From: Xiphydria camelus
Taxonomy: Eukaryota > Arthropoda > Insecta > Hymenoptera > Xiphydriidae
Direction of reading: 5' to 3'
Assembly (NCBI GenBank): GCA_963678675.1
Contig: OY783193.1
Coordinates: 14,516,208-14,580,207 of the forward strand
Length of the DNA stretch: 64,000 nt
The position numbers and the translations under genes are program-made. The notes beneath the pieces were generated by a model, which saw nothing but the letters and a program-made list of their open reading frames with translations, ran no database searches and was not told the origin of the DNA. Shown piece by piece: positions 21,071 to 31,784 of the stretch. Numbering within the stretch: position 1 is the stretch's first letter; each line of letters starts with the position of its first letter.

Positions 21071-21945
21071 CAGAGGAGAGTTGCCGAATTTGGACTACTT
21101 AAGGTATTTTTCAATAAATGTCGAAAATGAAATATCTTAGGGAAATAACAACATGCAGAAATGATAAGCCATTATGTATGCTTCAAATTGATGAAATTAA
21201 ATTTTCAAAAAAATACCTTTCAAAGTCAAGAAGTCATAAAAATGAAAAATGTGTATTAGGTCCAATCAAGGAAACCTGTTGCCTAAACTGAACCGGTGAA
21301 TTCCTAGATTGGATTGCTAGCTAAATTTAGAAAAGAAAAGGCAACACAAAGGAATAAATAGACCTTTTCAAAAATTAAAATAGAAACACAAACACATCAA
21401 GACTTAAAAATATTTTTCTAGAAAATGCAAATAAAGAAACAATCATTCGGTTGTTGATAATAGTTTATTCGACGAAGTAGTAAAATAATGAATAAACAAA
21501 CAATATTGTATCGTTGTCTTAGCTGAACCAAGGTCCAATCATATAAACTAATTATGGCTTAATCTAGGAAACTTTACCAAATTACTGAACATGTGTTGCC
21601 AAACTTTTGTGACAGCGTGGATCTTTAAAATAATCATGCCATTTTATAAGTATGCAAATGTACTTTCTAAGTACATAATAAGACGTATGATTACTTACAC
21701 CAGAATAGTTAGCAAAGCTTCGATTTATCGAAGACTTTCTCAACTGTCCAATAGTTAAAACTGTTACTGCCTTATCAGCTATAAATAATAGTCATCAGTA
21801 CTGGTTAATGAAGAAAGTGCGCCATCCAAATCTCCAAGTCTAAGCATACAATGCAACTAACCAAACAAGGAGAAAAATCTCTGCTATTCTAAATACAGAG
21901 GTGATCCAATCTAGTCTCCAGTCCGAATTCGACAACTCTCCCCTG
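21071..21945. mobile_element. TA-flanked 875 bp element, GGAGAGTTG family (copy 1)
   Basis: The left end CAGAGGAGAGTTGCCGAATT pairs with the right end GAATTCGACAACTCTCCCCTG. TA flanks lie at 21069-21070 and 21946-21947. There is no significant ORF. Related copies are at 21953-22200 and about 38990-39762. Confidence 0.7.
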
Positions 21946-21952
21946 TAGTATA

Positions 21953-22200
21953 CAAGGGAGTAGCTGAATTTGGACCGTCACCTAGGTTGAACTACCCCTG
22001 TATCCAGAACGGTTACTGCCCTATTACTCGCTATAAATATGACCGTCAGAACTAACGGAAATGGTGAGTCATCCAATTCTAAATCTGAAGATATGATGTA
22101 CGTGTCTAACTAATCACAAACAACGTAAAATATTCCTACTGTTCTAGGTACAGAGATCGTCCAAGCTAGGCGTCAGGCTAAATTCAGCGACTCTCTCCTA
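21953..22200. mobile_element. GGAGAGTTG family, short copy 2
   Basis: Begins CAAGGGAGTAGCTGAATTTG five bases after copy 1 ends and finishes AATTCAGCGACTCTCTCCTA. It shares the GTTACTGCC and CTATAAAT landmarks with copy 1 but is internally deleted. Confidence 0.6.
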
Positions 22201-23245
22201 CAAGACGCAATTGTGTTTAATAAAAACTCCAGTACTTTCCTGAAGTTTAAGACAAATACATTTAATAGCGTACTCATACAGTATCTACTGGTAATATTTT
22301 CGTTTCAATTTTAATGACTTGGAAATAAATTGGACTTCTCGAATGGACATCCATGTTAAGATCCACCTAAAGCAACATCACTTTTCTTTTCTCGTAGATA
22401 TATGTACCTACAGCTTAAGAACCCACCGATGCGAACACAAGCTCAAAGAGGCGATATCGAAGAACAGCGTTACGACCATGCATACCCGGTCGAATATTGT
22501 AAATATAGGATCCAAGTATACACGTACCTGAGTAAATATGTACCGAGAAATCGCTGCACTTCACAATTTTACGGCAAGTTTATCGAATAACGCGGCGATA
22601 GGGAAATCTTATTACGTGGTAATTTTCTCGGGAAGCGGTACTCGCGCCCCAGACGCGATCACAAGGTATACGCGTAGTTGACTTTGTAATAACCGCCGCT
22701 CGTTTTCCTGCCATACATAAATGCGCGACTTGTCCGAGTTGATGTCTTCCGCGCGATAGCACTACCGCAAGCTGGAGGAAGAAAAACCGGAAGAAGGTAA
22801 CAGCTGAGTTATAGGCTGCCGAGGGAAAAATATAACTGTTGGAAAAATAGCGGCGGAGATTGGCGCGCAGTAAAATCGTTCGCGGCCTGTTGCGGGATTT
22901 TTACAGATTCGCCTGTATAGGAAAATCTGCCTCGATACTTTGCGGTGCTCGCTTTGCCTACGTCGTCTACCTCTCTCTTTTTAGTTTCTTTGATATACAC
23001 GGACTCGTTTGTCGCGGGTTTGTCAAGCGAGAAAAGACAAGCTCGTTCCTGGGAAATTTTCAGAAAAGCGGAATTTTACTTCCATGCGCGAGTCTGTACG
23101 AGTTCCAAGTCGGAAGTAAGGGAGACTGGGAAACGCCGCAATAGTTTCGACATATTATTTTATTATGCGGAAAAAGTGATATTTGTAAAGAATTCAGACA
23201 GTCTTACAATTAATGTAAAAGTCATAACATATGTGCGCAAACTTA
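22201..23245. other. No gene seen
   Basis: Unique-looking sequence, moderately CpG-rich from 22560 to 23120. No coding similarity recognised. Confidence 0.4.
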
Positions 23246-23337
23246 CACTGAGAAAAATAATTTGCCGATCCAAGTAACCGTTGATATGAAAATAGTTCCA
23301 AGAACATATGAAGGGTCCAGTGGAAAAACGATGAGGT

Positions 23338-23692
23338 TCCATATTTCTAACAGTTGAGAAACACGAGATTTAAAGTTTCACAACGCGAGGGAGTCCACTT
23401 TGCTGCCTATTTTCAGCCACAGTTTTTAGTGGAATCTCATTGTGTGTCCCCTATAAGGTTTGGTATGTTGATACTCCATGTCACAAGCTAGCAGATGCCG
23501 CTAAAATATCGATTTCCATATTTCTAAAAGTTGAGAAACACGAAATTTAAAGTTTCACATCGCGCGGGAGTCCACTGTGCCGCCTATTTTCAACCACATT
23601 TTTTAGTGGAATCTCATTGTTTGTCCCCTGTAAGGTTTGGTATGTTGATACATCATGTTGCAAACTAACAGATGCCGCTAAAATATCGATTT
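23338..23692. repeat. ~178 bp tandem duplication inside the split MITE
   Basis: Two head-to-tail copies, each starting CCATATTTCTAA and ending GATGCCGCTAAAATATCGAT, differ at several positions (for example ACGCGAGGGAGTCC against TCGCGCGGGAGTCC). Confidence 0.85.
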
Positions 23693-23720
23693 CGAATAAA
23701 AATGGAACCTCATCGTTTTT

Positions 23721-23926
23721 TGTGAGAGATGCACTTCCTTGACATTTGTGTGAGTGTGTGCGTGCAGGACTGCAACGGCTGCGTCTCGGAGCGCGCGCCC
23801 TTTGGGCACTCCAGTTCAGCCCTTCAAACGAGAAGGATCGCTGACCTAGTGTTAAATAAAGAAGAGTTCCAACAAAAAAAGACTATAGTTCCTTTTTGTA
23901 ATCCTGTGAATCTGCGGCGTCCAACA
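23721..23926 (+). repeat. Copia 5' LTR
   Basis: Begins TGTGAGAGATGCACTTCC and ends GCGGCGTCCAACA. It contains a GT-rich run and a TTAAATAAAG-type motif near 23857 that could act as TATA or polyadenylation signal. Confidence 0.95.
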
Positions 23927-23937
23927 GGTTATGGGCC
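23927..23937 (+). other. Copia primer-binding site (initiator tRNA-Met half)
   Basis: GGTTATGGGCC starts at the first base after the LTR. It is complementary to GGCCCATAACC, the anticodon arm of insect initiator tRNA-Met, the internal cleaved-tRNA primer known for copia. Confidence 0.75.
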
Positions 23938-24812
23938 TTATAGTGCGTCCTTTTTATCACATACAAAGTTCTAAAGTGAGAAAGTGACTAGAAGAAAGGA
24001 GTTCGAGGTGACGTCAAAGGTACATTTTTTGTAGATGTATATGGCCATTAAAGTGCACATGTCGACATTTCATTGTTAGAAGTTAATAGTTTTTTTAGAA
24101 GTCAGTGCATGCTTCCGGAAGTATTTAATTTAAAATATGCATGTATGAACGTGTGGTACCACAAACAAAAAAATTCAGATTTCTGTTCTTCAGATTATTA
24201 ATGAGTTATGTAGTTTCACTAATTATTATAGAGTACAGTGAAGTGAATTAGAAGTTCATTAATTGTCTTTGGTCACATCAATATCGTAAATAAAAGAAAA
24301 AAAAATCATGTCAGAGTACGAAACAAAGCCACAGGCTGAGGCAAGTCGAAAGATGCTTTAGAAAACGCCTATCGTGAAATACCGATGGTGTTTACATTAG
24401 TCCTGTCGGTGAGCATTGCTGTGCGTGTTCGTGACATTCTTAGGAACGAAATTTTTCCCACTCGACAAAGAGGTCTGTGTGGAAGGTTTCTAGCCATAAC
24501 TTGCTGTGAAGTGGGATCTCGAGTTCAGACCGGGGGTGGTTATTTCGAGCGGATTCATCGGCGCGGCATACGCGCACGATAGGCCCTCTCAAGTCGGTTC
24601 AATTGTGTTCGTTGAATCAAGCTGGTGGGAGTGCGTGTGTCGGGCTGGGGTCCGTAAGAATAACAACCTGTTTTAAGCAACTTTTGACTTGCTGTGCGGT
24701 TAAAAGAAGCGCGAAACAAAGATTAGCGACTAAAAACGGCAACATTTTTTTCTAGATGAAATTAGAGTGAATGGTTTCTTTTTTTAGAGAATGATCAAAG
24801 TCGCTAATCAAG

Positions 24813-24927
24813 ATGGCAAATCCAAATGAGATTCCGAAAGAGTTAGAAGATAAACTTTTAGATGAAGAAATGGAAGTTGATCAGAGGAGTACAGACACTT
24901 TGAGATCACAGAACATTATAAATGAAG
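24813..24927 (+). CDS. Copia gag, candidate spliced 5' exon
   Basis: ATG at 24813 opens MANPNEIPKELEDKLLDEEM and runs 38 codons plus one base to a donor (GAAG followed by GTAAATTT). The acceptor TTTACAG ends at 25096, and joining there is in phase with the main gag-pol frame, giving an acidic 5' peptide ahead of KEMTSLTEEL. Without splicing the main frame lacks an ATG until 25105. Splicing is inferred from signals and phase, not observed. Confidence 0.55.
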
Positions 24928-25096
24928 GTAAATTTTAGTAAAGACGCTTAGATGAAAATAGACGCTTAGATGAAAATAACTGTAAACAACTTTAGATGAT
25001 ATTCTTCTAAGACGTATTAGAGGACGGATCCGTATTAATTAGAATTCTTCTTAGATGTTAAATCCAAACATTCATTAGAGTGCACATTGTTTACAG

Positions 25097-27915
25097 TAAA
25101 AGAGATGACATCACTAACTGAGGAGTTGTCGGAAACAGCTACAGTTGCAAATTCACACGTGACTGGTACTCAGGCTCCATCGCATTTGCCATCTGTAATT
25201 AATTTGTTGCCGTCGGAGAATTTGCAGCAAAACATGGCCTTGAGATTGGAGCATTTTGAAAAGGCTGCAAATTTGCAAAAAGAAACCACTAAAATGATGG
25301 ATTCAATAGTTACTAAGGTGTTACAGATCACCAACAATATAGTTGAATCCACAAAAATTAAACTTAGAAGTTTAGAAGCGAACAAAAGTATTCCACCGAG
25401 TAACAACACTACCCTGAACTCTGTTTCACCGAGCATTAGCGCTACCCCATACTCTACCAACACTCAAAGACCAACAAACGATTGCTCATCAAGCATGAAT
25501 AATCTCACTAGTATTGCTAACAATTCAAATAATAATTTACAATCCAATAGTATGTCTGATTATAGCGATAAAAATATTAATAACGATTCGAATATTCGAA
25601 GTGAACTAACAGAAACTTTTGAAGATTTGAAAAAGACATTAGAAGGAAATCAGACAGTCAAAGTAAATTACAAAAGAGAATATAAACTTACAACTAAAAT
25701 CAATATTAATCTATGGATGGATTATCTACAATCTGAGCTATTAACTAATGTTCTTTTAGATGTCATCGATCCGTCAGTTCAAATTTCTAAAGATTTTAGT
25801 GAAGAAAAGAAGTTAAAAAGAAAAGGTATGGTTAGGGACATAATTATTAATCATCTAGACGAAAATTATCATAAAAAAATTGTGACCTTGAAAGATTCTA
25901 GAGATATTCTACAAAAATTAAAAGAACTTAAGAAAATCGAATCCAATGTAACACACACATCTGTCAGGACACGTTTATATCAACTTAAAATGAAACCATT
26001 TGAAAAAGTATCCGATTTTACTGAAAAATTTGATTCGATAATTAGAGATTATGAAAATTGTGATGGCGCTGTGCCTTTGACAGACGAGGAAAAGAGATCA
26101 GCCTTTTATCAGGCAGTATCAGGTGTCGTGCCTGAAATTAGATCAGCTGATTTAATTAGACGACAAACTAAGATGAAACAAATGAATCTAGATGAATTGA
26201 AAAATTTTTTATTACAATTAGAAGTCGAGAAAAAGTCAGATGTTAATGTCAATGAAGTTGCGATAGCGCAAAGTGCCTATAATATGTCCAAGTGGCAAAC
26301 TGGTCCGCAACAAAAATGTTTTAGATGTAATCAAACTGGACATCATATTCAAAAATGTCCATTAATACAATATAACTTATGGTTTTGCTACATTTGTCAA
26401 ACTATAACAAATCACAAAGGTGATCAATGTCCCAACAAAAACTCAGACAGCGCTATCAGTGCAGGATCATTTAGAGGAAGAGATAGATGGTATGCACATA
26501 GAGGCAATTATAATAACAATCAGAAGCAATATAGCAGTGAGGGATCAAAACAAAATCAGAATAATTATAATAGAGGAAGCTTTGCTAGGGGTAGAGGCAG
26601 GGGTGGCGGAATCAGAGGTGGTTATAGAGGCAGAGGTGGAGGTGGTATCTCTAAAAGAATGACTAGACCGTACACACCTAGCAATAATAGAGGAAAAGGA
26701 AATCAAAATAATCGAGCATTGAACACAGGTACGTTATCTCAGAATATATATAATAAGAATGAAATCACTTTTATTGCTGATTCAGGTGCGACTGAACATA
26801 TAATTAATAAAGGCTTACTTCTAAGTAATTTTGAAAAATGTTCTGAAGGAGTAATTAGAAGTGCAAATAAAAATAAAGCTGCAGACATAGAAATAGATGG
26901 AAAGGGAGATTTGTATTTATACTGCGACAAGACTAAAAATCATACAATTAAATTAACAAATGTATTAGCAGCTGAAAATATTGCAGAAAATTTAATCTCA
27001 CTTAGTCGCTTTGCTGAAGCAGGCCTAGGTATATATTTAGATGACGAAAAATTGACAATATTTGATAAAGAAACAGGAATAGAATTTTTAACAGGTATTT
27101 ACATAAAACCAAACTGGATAATCTCTTTAACAGTCAAAAATACCTTTGAAGTAGATACACATTTAAACTACGTACAATATAATTGTAAAGCAAGAATAGT
27201 ATCCATTGATGATTCTTCGCAACAACCGAAAACTGATCAAAGTAATTCAGAGTCAACAATATCAGAGGGAAATAAAGAAGAAGATAATTTAGAAGTATGC
27301 CAGTCTACGATTGGGAGGGAGAATGCAGAAAAATCTGTTCAAACGAATAGTCTAGGCTTTGATTTAGATGATAACATTCTGAACAGGAAAATAATAGATG
27401 TAGATAAATTAGAGAATTTAGAAGAAATTAACAATATATGTGTTTCAAATCCATCATCTGCAACAAATCCTTTAACTACAGATATCAGTAAATACACAAA
27501 ACTAAATGAGGCTATGCTATGGCACGTACGCTTAGAGCATGCCTCATCAGGTTATTTGAGATACTTGCAAAAGTCAGATGAAGGATTGAAAAACATAAAG
27601 TTTGAAGATCCCATACAGAATTGTGAGGTTTGTATAATGGCTAAAATGAAAAAATTACCATTCAAAGAGAGAAGAACTAGAGCAGAAAGGCCACTACAAT
27701 TAATACATACAGATACAATGGGGCCAATTAAACCAGCTTCATTTCTTGGACGAAATCGATTTATTGTTGTATTCATAGATGATTATTCAAAATTTGCTAA
27801 AGCATATTCAGTGAAAACTAAAGATCAAGCAGGATACGGTTTAGAAAAATTCATAATTACTACTAGAAACCTAGCAGGCAAAGATGAAAAGATATGTTAC
27901 ATTAGAGCGCGTTGA
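25097..27915 (+). CDS. Copia gag, protease and first part of integrase
   Basis: Counting codons from 25087: a gag domain of the copia type (about residues 200-380, with YKLTTKININLWMDYL and a later VSDFTEKFDSI); two zinc knuckles, CFRCNQTGHHIQKC (near 411, CX2CX4HX4C) and CYICQTITNHKGDQC (near 434); a Gly/Arg-rich RGRGRGGG stretch (near 500); aspartic protease site ADSGATEH (near 565); the pre-integrase zinc finger WHVRLEH ... CEVC (about 813-850); and integrase catalytic Asp residues in LIHTDTMG (876) and FIDDYS (898). The frame ends at 27915, before the catalytic Glu, which lies in the next frame. The codons are A/T-rich, with AGA preferred for arginine. Confidence 0.93.
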
Positions 27916-29128
27916 CAGAGGCACAGAATTTATTGGAGGAAAATTCTTAGAAGTAATGAACAAAGAAAAAATAGAGAGCCAATTTGCACCTCCCTACACG
28001 CCACAACTGAACGGCACAGCCGAAAGATTCAATAAAACACTGCAAGAAAAGGTTAGAGCTTTTATGATCGATTCAGGTTTACCCAAAAGTCTGTGGATAT
28101 TAGCAGTAGAATCAGCCATTCACATATACAATAGAACACCACATAAATCAATTGGATTTGAAATACCAATACAAAAATTAGCACCACAAACGAATTGCCA
28201 CTTAGACAAAATTAGAAGATTTGGATGTATAGCTTATATGAAAATACCAAAACCCGATACTAAGTTTTATGAAATAGCCATAAAAACTGTTCTAGTCGGT
28301 TTCTCTATTACTGGGTATATCTTGTGGCACCCCCAATCAGGTAAATTCCTAAAATCTCGTCATGTTAGATTCAATGAGAAACTTGTCTATAAAGATGTGT
28401 TTAAAACAAATACATTAGATGAAATAACAGAATTAGAAAAAGTAGAAAAACAAGAAGACTTAGATGACAAAAATTGGTTAACCGATTTAGACGTAAATAA
28501 AGATCTAGAGTCTGGAAGTAAAGAAAATCAAAATATTGAAATTGATAAGCGTGGAGTACAAAATTTAAACTCTCATAAAACCGAACAAAAGATACTTAAA
28601 CCTAAAAGAGGAAGACCACCAAAACGCAAATTAGAAGTTAAAAACGAGAATCCAAAAGAAGCCAAAATTAGAAAACAACCTGAAAGGCAAGCTAAGTTAC
28701 ATAGAGAAAACCAACTGTTCGCACACAAATCTTATGAGTCTAAATCAATTGAAGATACTAGCTTTGCATATTTTACAATAAAACAATTAGATGTCAAAAA
28801 TGTAGAATTTAGAGAGGGACTAAATGAAGGCAAAATAAATAATAACTTAGACGAAGACGAACTAAAGTATGCGTTGTTTGCTACAATCAATAAAGATCCT
28901 ATATCATTCAAAGAAGCTATGACAATCACAGATAAAGTTCATTGGGAACATGCAATTAGAGATGAATTAAAATCCATGGAAGAAAATGAAGTATGGAGTA
29001 TTGTAGATAGACCAACAATAAACAAAGATGGTAAGAGAGCAAATATAATAGATCCTAAATGGGTTTTTAAAAGAAAAACTGGGGAAAATAGAAATCCTAT
29101 ATTCACAAAGAGCAAGACTCGTCATTAG
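27884..29128 (+). CDS. Copia integrase C-terminal part and start of RT (shifted frame)
   Basis: Continues the integrase with DRGTEFIGGKF, then PPYTPQLNGTAERFNKTLQE (catalytic Glu in AERFN), and WILAVESAIHIYNRTPHKSI, followed by a basic linker with KPKRGRPPKRK (AT-hook-like, near residue 245) and the start of the reverse transcriptase region (WEHAIRDELKSMEENEVWSI, DPKWVFKRK). The join to the upstream frame near 27905-27910 contains a few extra bases (GCGCGTTGAC), and the frame is lost again at about 29108. The listed ATG is unlikely to be a real start; this is an internal portion of one polyprotein. Confidence 0.9.
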   Translation: MKRYVTLERVDRGTEFIGGKFLEVMNKEKIESQFAPPYTPQLNGTAERFNKTLQEKVRAFMIDSGLPKSLWILAVESAIHIYNRTPHKSIGFEIPIQKLAPQTNCHLDKIRRFGCIAYMKIPKPDTKFYEIAIKTVLVGFSITGYILWHPQSGKFLKSRHVRFNEKLVYKDVFKTNTLDEITELEKVEKQEDLDDKNWLTDLDVNKDLESGSKENQNIEIDKRGVQNLNSHKTEQKILKPKRGRPPKRKLEVKNENPKEAKIRKQPERQAKLHRENQLFAHKSYESKSIEDTSFAYFTIKQLDVKNVEFREGLNEGKINNNLDEDELKYALFATINKDPISFKEAMTITDKVHWEHAIRDELKSMEENEVWSIVDRPTINKDGKRANIIDPKWVFKRKTGENRNPIFTKSKTRH

Positions 29129-30554
29129 GGGTTTCAAAGATAAAAAGGAATATGAACTTAAAAAAACGTATGCACCAGTATCAAGACTTCCAGTTGTAAG
29201 ATCCGTTTTGGCAATTATAAATAAGTATAATTTAGAAGCATGCCAAATGGATGTCAAGACCGCGTTCTTAAATGGCACTTTAGAGGAAGAAATTTTTATG
29301 GAAATTCCAGAAGGATTAGATTTTGATGAAATAACTAAAAAGTTAAAAGTTTGCCAACTGAAGAAAGCAATATATGGATTAAGAATTAGCCCTAAAAGAT
29401 GGAATAGAAGATTTTCTGAAGAAGCGTTAAAATTAGGTTTGGAAAACGATTTAAACGAGCCATGTCTATTTACTTGGAGGAAGAACGGAAAATTTGTCTT
29501 ACTAATACTGTATGTAGATGACATGTTAATTGCTGGTAATGATCCAGAAAAACTAGAAGAAATAAAAATGAATTTGAGTAAAGTATTTAAAATGAAAGAC
29601 CTTGGCGAACCACAGAATTTCCTAGGTATGAAGATCGTAAGAAATAGAGAAAAGTGTGAAATGAGCATAACTCAAGCGGAATATATCGAGAAAATCTTAG
29701 AAAAGTTTTACATGAAAGAATGCAAACCTCAAGATACTCCTATGGTAACAAGGCAGGTGAAAAATAGAGAAACTAGAGGAGAAATATCAGAAAATAGTTT
29801 AGAAGAAGTAAAGAATAAATCCAAAGTTCCCTTTAAAGAAGCCATTGGAAGTTTATTGTACCTAGCTGGTGCTACTAGACCAGATATAGCTTTCGCAGTG
29901 AATTTGTTATCTAGAAGACAATTGAATCCAACTGAAAATGATTGGAAAGAAGTTAAGAGAGTTTTTAGATATCTTAGAGGTACGACAAACTTAGGTTTGA
30001 TTTATAAAGCAAACAGTGATGCTTTAATAGCTATGACAGATGCTAGTTTTAGAGATTGGGAGGATTCATCATCCACTAGTGGTTATATAATTAAATTATT
30101 CGATGATTCAATAGCCTGGAGAAGCCACAAGCAAACGTATGTTACACTGTCTACCTGCCAAGCAGAATACTTATCCATGAGTGAAGCTTGCCAGGAACTT
30201 GTTTCCTTGGATAAAGCTATTAGAAATATAATTGGGAAAACAATGTATCCAGTTACTATTTGGTGTGATAACAAATCAGCAGGTGCTTGTACTCAAATGG
30301 ATGGTTGCCATAAATTGAAGAATTTCGATGATAATCTAGAGTCAATAACATTAAATTTAGAAGAGAGAGAAATTACAGGAAGCAAGAAACATATGGCTGC
30401 TACTCATGGGGACTATGTAAAGTCATGTGTTAATGAAGGAAAAGTAATTGTTCAGTGGATACATACTAAAGAAAATATTGGAGATATCATGACAAAACCA
30501 CTTCCTCAGGACCAACATAAATATTTGAGAAATAAGATGTTGAATTTAGAATAA
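29109..30554 (+). CDS. Copia reverse transcriptase and RNase H
   Basis: Frame continues from ARLVIRGFKDKKEYELKKTY through MDVKTAFLNGTLEEEIFMEI, LKKAIYGLRISPKRWNRRF and LYVDDMLIAG (YVDD catalytic pair near 29514). RNase H follows: TDASFRDWEDSSSTSGY, TCQAEYLSMSEA and WCDNKSAG give Asp-Glu-Asp. Between CDNKSAG and the final WIHTKENIGDIMTKPLP there is a longer segment (GCHKLKNFDDNLESITLNLE and following) than in classic copia, with HGDYVKSCVNEGKV near its end. The TKENIGDIMTKPL end and LRNKMLNLE are typical. Translation would depend on frame restoration upstream. The first in-frame ATG is at 29208. Confidence 0.93.
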   Translation, partial: RARLVIRGFKDKKEYELKKTYAPVSRLPVVRSVLAIINKYNLEACQMDVKTAFLNGTLEEEIFMEIPEGLDFDEITKKLKVCQLKKAIYGLRISPKRWNRRFSEEALKLGLENDLNEPCLFTWRKNGKFVLLILYVDDMLIAGNDPEKLEEIKMNLSKVFKMKDLGEPQNFLGMKIVRNREKCEMSITQAEYIEKILEKFYMKECKPQDTPMVTRQVKNRETRGEISENSLEEVKNKSKVPFKEAIGSLLYLAGATRPDIAFAVNLLSRRQLNPTENDWKEVKRVFRYLRGTTNLGLIYKANSDALIAMTDASFRDWEDSSSTSGYIIKLFDDSIAWRSHKQTYVTLSTCQAEYLSMSEACQELVSLDKAIRNIIGKTMYPVTIWCDNKSAGACTQMDGCHKLKNFDDNLESITLNLEEREITGSKKHMAATHGDYVKSCVNEGKVIVQWIHTKENIGDIMTKPLPQDQHKYLRNKMLNLE

Positions 30555-30780
30555 ATTAAAAACGAAAATATTTAACTAAATTCATAATAGAAGACAAATG
30601 TACTATCGTACTTGTAATAAACTGGTTATATTTTTTTACAGACAAGAAACAAGGAGGATCCATTTAGAAGTATAAAAGAATAGAAAATAAGTTGACTATA
30701 TATATTAAACATTAAAAGATTAAGACTTATTAAAAGTATTTTAAAATAAGATGTAAATGATAAGATGTAATAAGATATCA

Positions 30781-30840
30781 AGGAAGGGAGGGAATGTGAA
30801 AAATACACTTCCTTGAATGTTGTGAAAGATTCACTTCCCT
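30781..30840 (+). repeat. Duplicated purine tract / LTR-edge copies upstream of the 3' LTR
   Basis: AAGGAAGGGAGGGAA followed by TGTGAAAAATACACTTCCTT resembles the real purine tract plus LTR start (TGTGAGAGATGCACTTCCTT), and a second LTR-start-like TGTGAAAGATTCACTTCC follows at 30821. They look like old, diverged copies of the LTR boundary. Confidence 0.5.
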
Positions 30841-31151
30841 GAATATAGTATATTGAAGGATTGGGACTCATTAGATGTATTTTAACCCTGTTAGTCATAC
30901 ATTTTTGTTATTGTAGTAAAAATACAATCAGTTGACAGCTGCCATGTACATCGGGAGAATAACCGAAACTTAAACAAAATATGACAAGATGTTGCTGCTC
31001 TAGTATTAGATCATAGAATAAACATATTCTTCGAAATGACCACGATGAATCAATGGACTAAATGTGTACAGTCAATATTTTGTAGTTATGATAAAGTCAT
31101 GTACGTTGAAACGACCATGGTGATCGAAAGGGTTAAGATAGTATGTGAATG

Positions 31152-31168
31152 TCAAGGAAGGAAGGGAG
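31152..31168 (+). other. Copia polypurine tract
   Basis: Purine-rich AAGGAAGGAAGGGAG directly abuts the 3' LTR start, the expected site of plus-strand priming. Confidence 0.8.
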
Positions 31169-31374
31169 TGTGAGAGATGCACTTCCTTGACATTTGTGTG
31201 AGTGTGTGCGTGCAGGACTGCAGCGGCTGCGTCTCGGAGCGCGCGCCCTTTGGGCACTCCAGTTCAGCCCTTCGAACGAGAAGGATCGCTGACCTAGTGT
31301 TAAATAAAGAAGAGTTCCAACAAAGAAAGACTATAGTTCCTTTTTGTAATCCTGTGAATCTGCGGCGTCCAACA
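31169..31374 (+). repeat. Copia 3' LTR
   Basis: 206 bp, identical to the 5' LTR except for three substitutions. Followed by TTTTTT, consistent with a TTTTT target duplication. Confidence 0.95.
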
Positions 31375-31582
31375 TTTTTTCACTGGACCCTTCATATATA
31401 TTTATTTGAGACAAGTACCTACCTATGCCTATATTCACTGAATTGAACGAATTTACACTAGTTTGTACTTAAATCAAATAACACATACTTGATTCAATGA
31501 CAATATATTTGACTTAAAGAAATATGTTCTTGGCACTATTCATGCCGATGGTTACTTGTATCGGTAAATAATTTTTCTCAGT

Positions 31583-31784
31583 ATATGACAGTGTAGCTGT
31601 ACAACTAAAAACACACATTTGTTAATAAGACATGTGTTACAACTTAGCCCGGATACGGGGCGAGTTGCAATATAGCTCGCAGTTAACTGCAACATTATTC
31701 AGAAAAGCTTTTTCCATCGCTTTCACAATTCAAACTAACGTAAAATGCATTTTGTTTGAAACCGAGTCCCACACAGTAGGCCTA
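31583..31784. other. No gene seen
   Basis: Short spacer between the split MITE and the next MITE. Confidence 0.4.

Larger units (their letters stand above)
23721..31374 (+). mobile_element. Ty1/copia LTR retrotransposon, 7,654 bp, young, frame-damaged
   Basis: Complete structure: 206 bp LTRs starting TG and ending CA, a 5 bp TTTTT target duplication, primer-binding site directly after the 5' LTR, gag-protease-integrase-RT-RNase H order (integrase before RT defines copia), and a purine tract before the 3' LTR. The LTRs differ at only three positions (AAC/AGC, TCAAAC/TCGAAC and an A/G in the A-run), so insertion was recent. The coding region has frame breaks near 27910 and 29108, so this copy is not autonomous as read. 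The leader (about 890 bp) and post-pol region (614 bp) are long for the group. Confidence 0.97.
23246..31582. mobile_element. Palindromic MITE (CACTGAGAAAAATAATT ends), split by Copia
   Basis: The left part 23246-23720 begins CACTGAGAAAAATAATTT and contains CCAAGTAACC, CCAAGAACATATGAAGGG and GAAAAACGATGAGGTTCC. The right part 31375-31582 carries the complements (CACTGGACCCTTCATAT, AAATATGTTCTTGG, GGTTACTTG, AATTTTTCTCAGT). GGAACCTCATCG immediately left of the Copia LTR completes the palindrome, so Copia inserted into the right arm. Without Copia the MITE would be about 680 bp. Confidence 0.7.
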
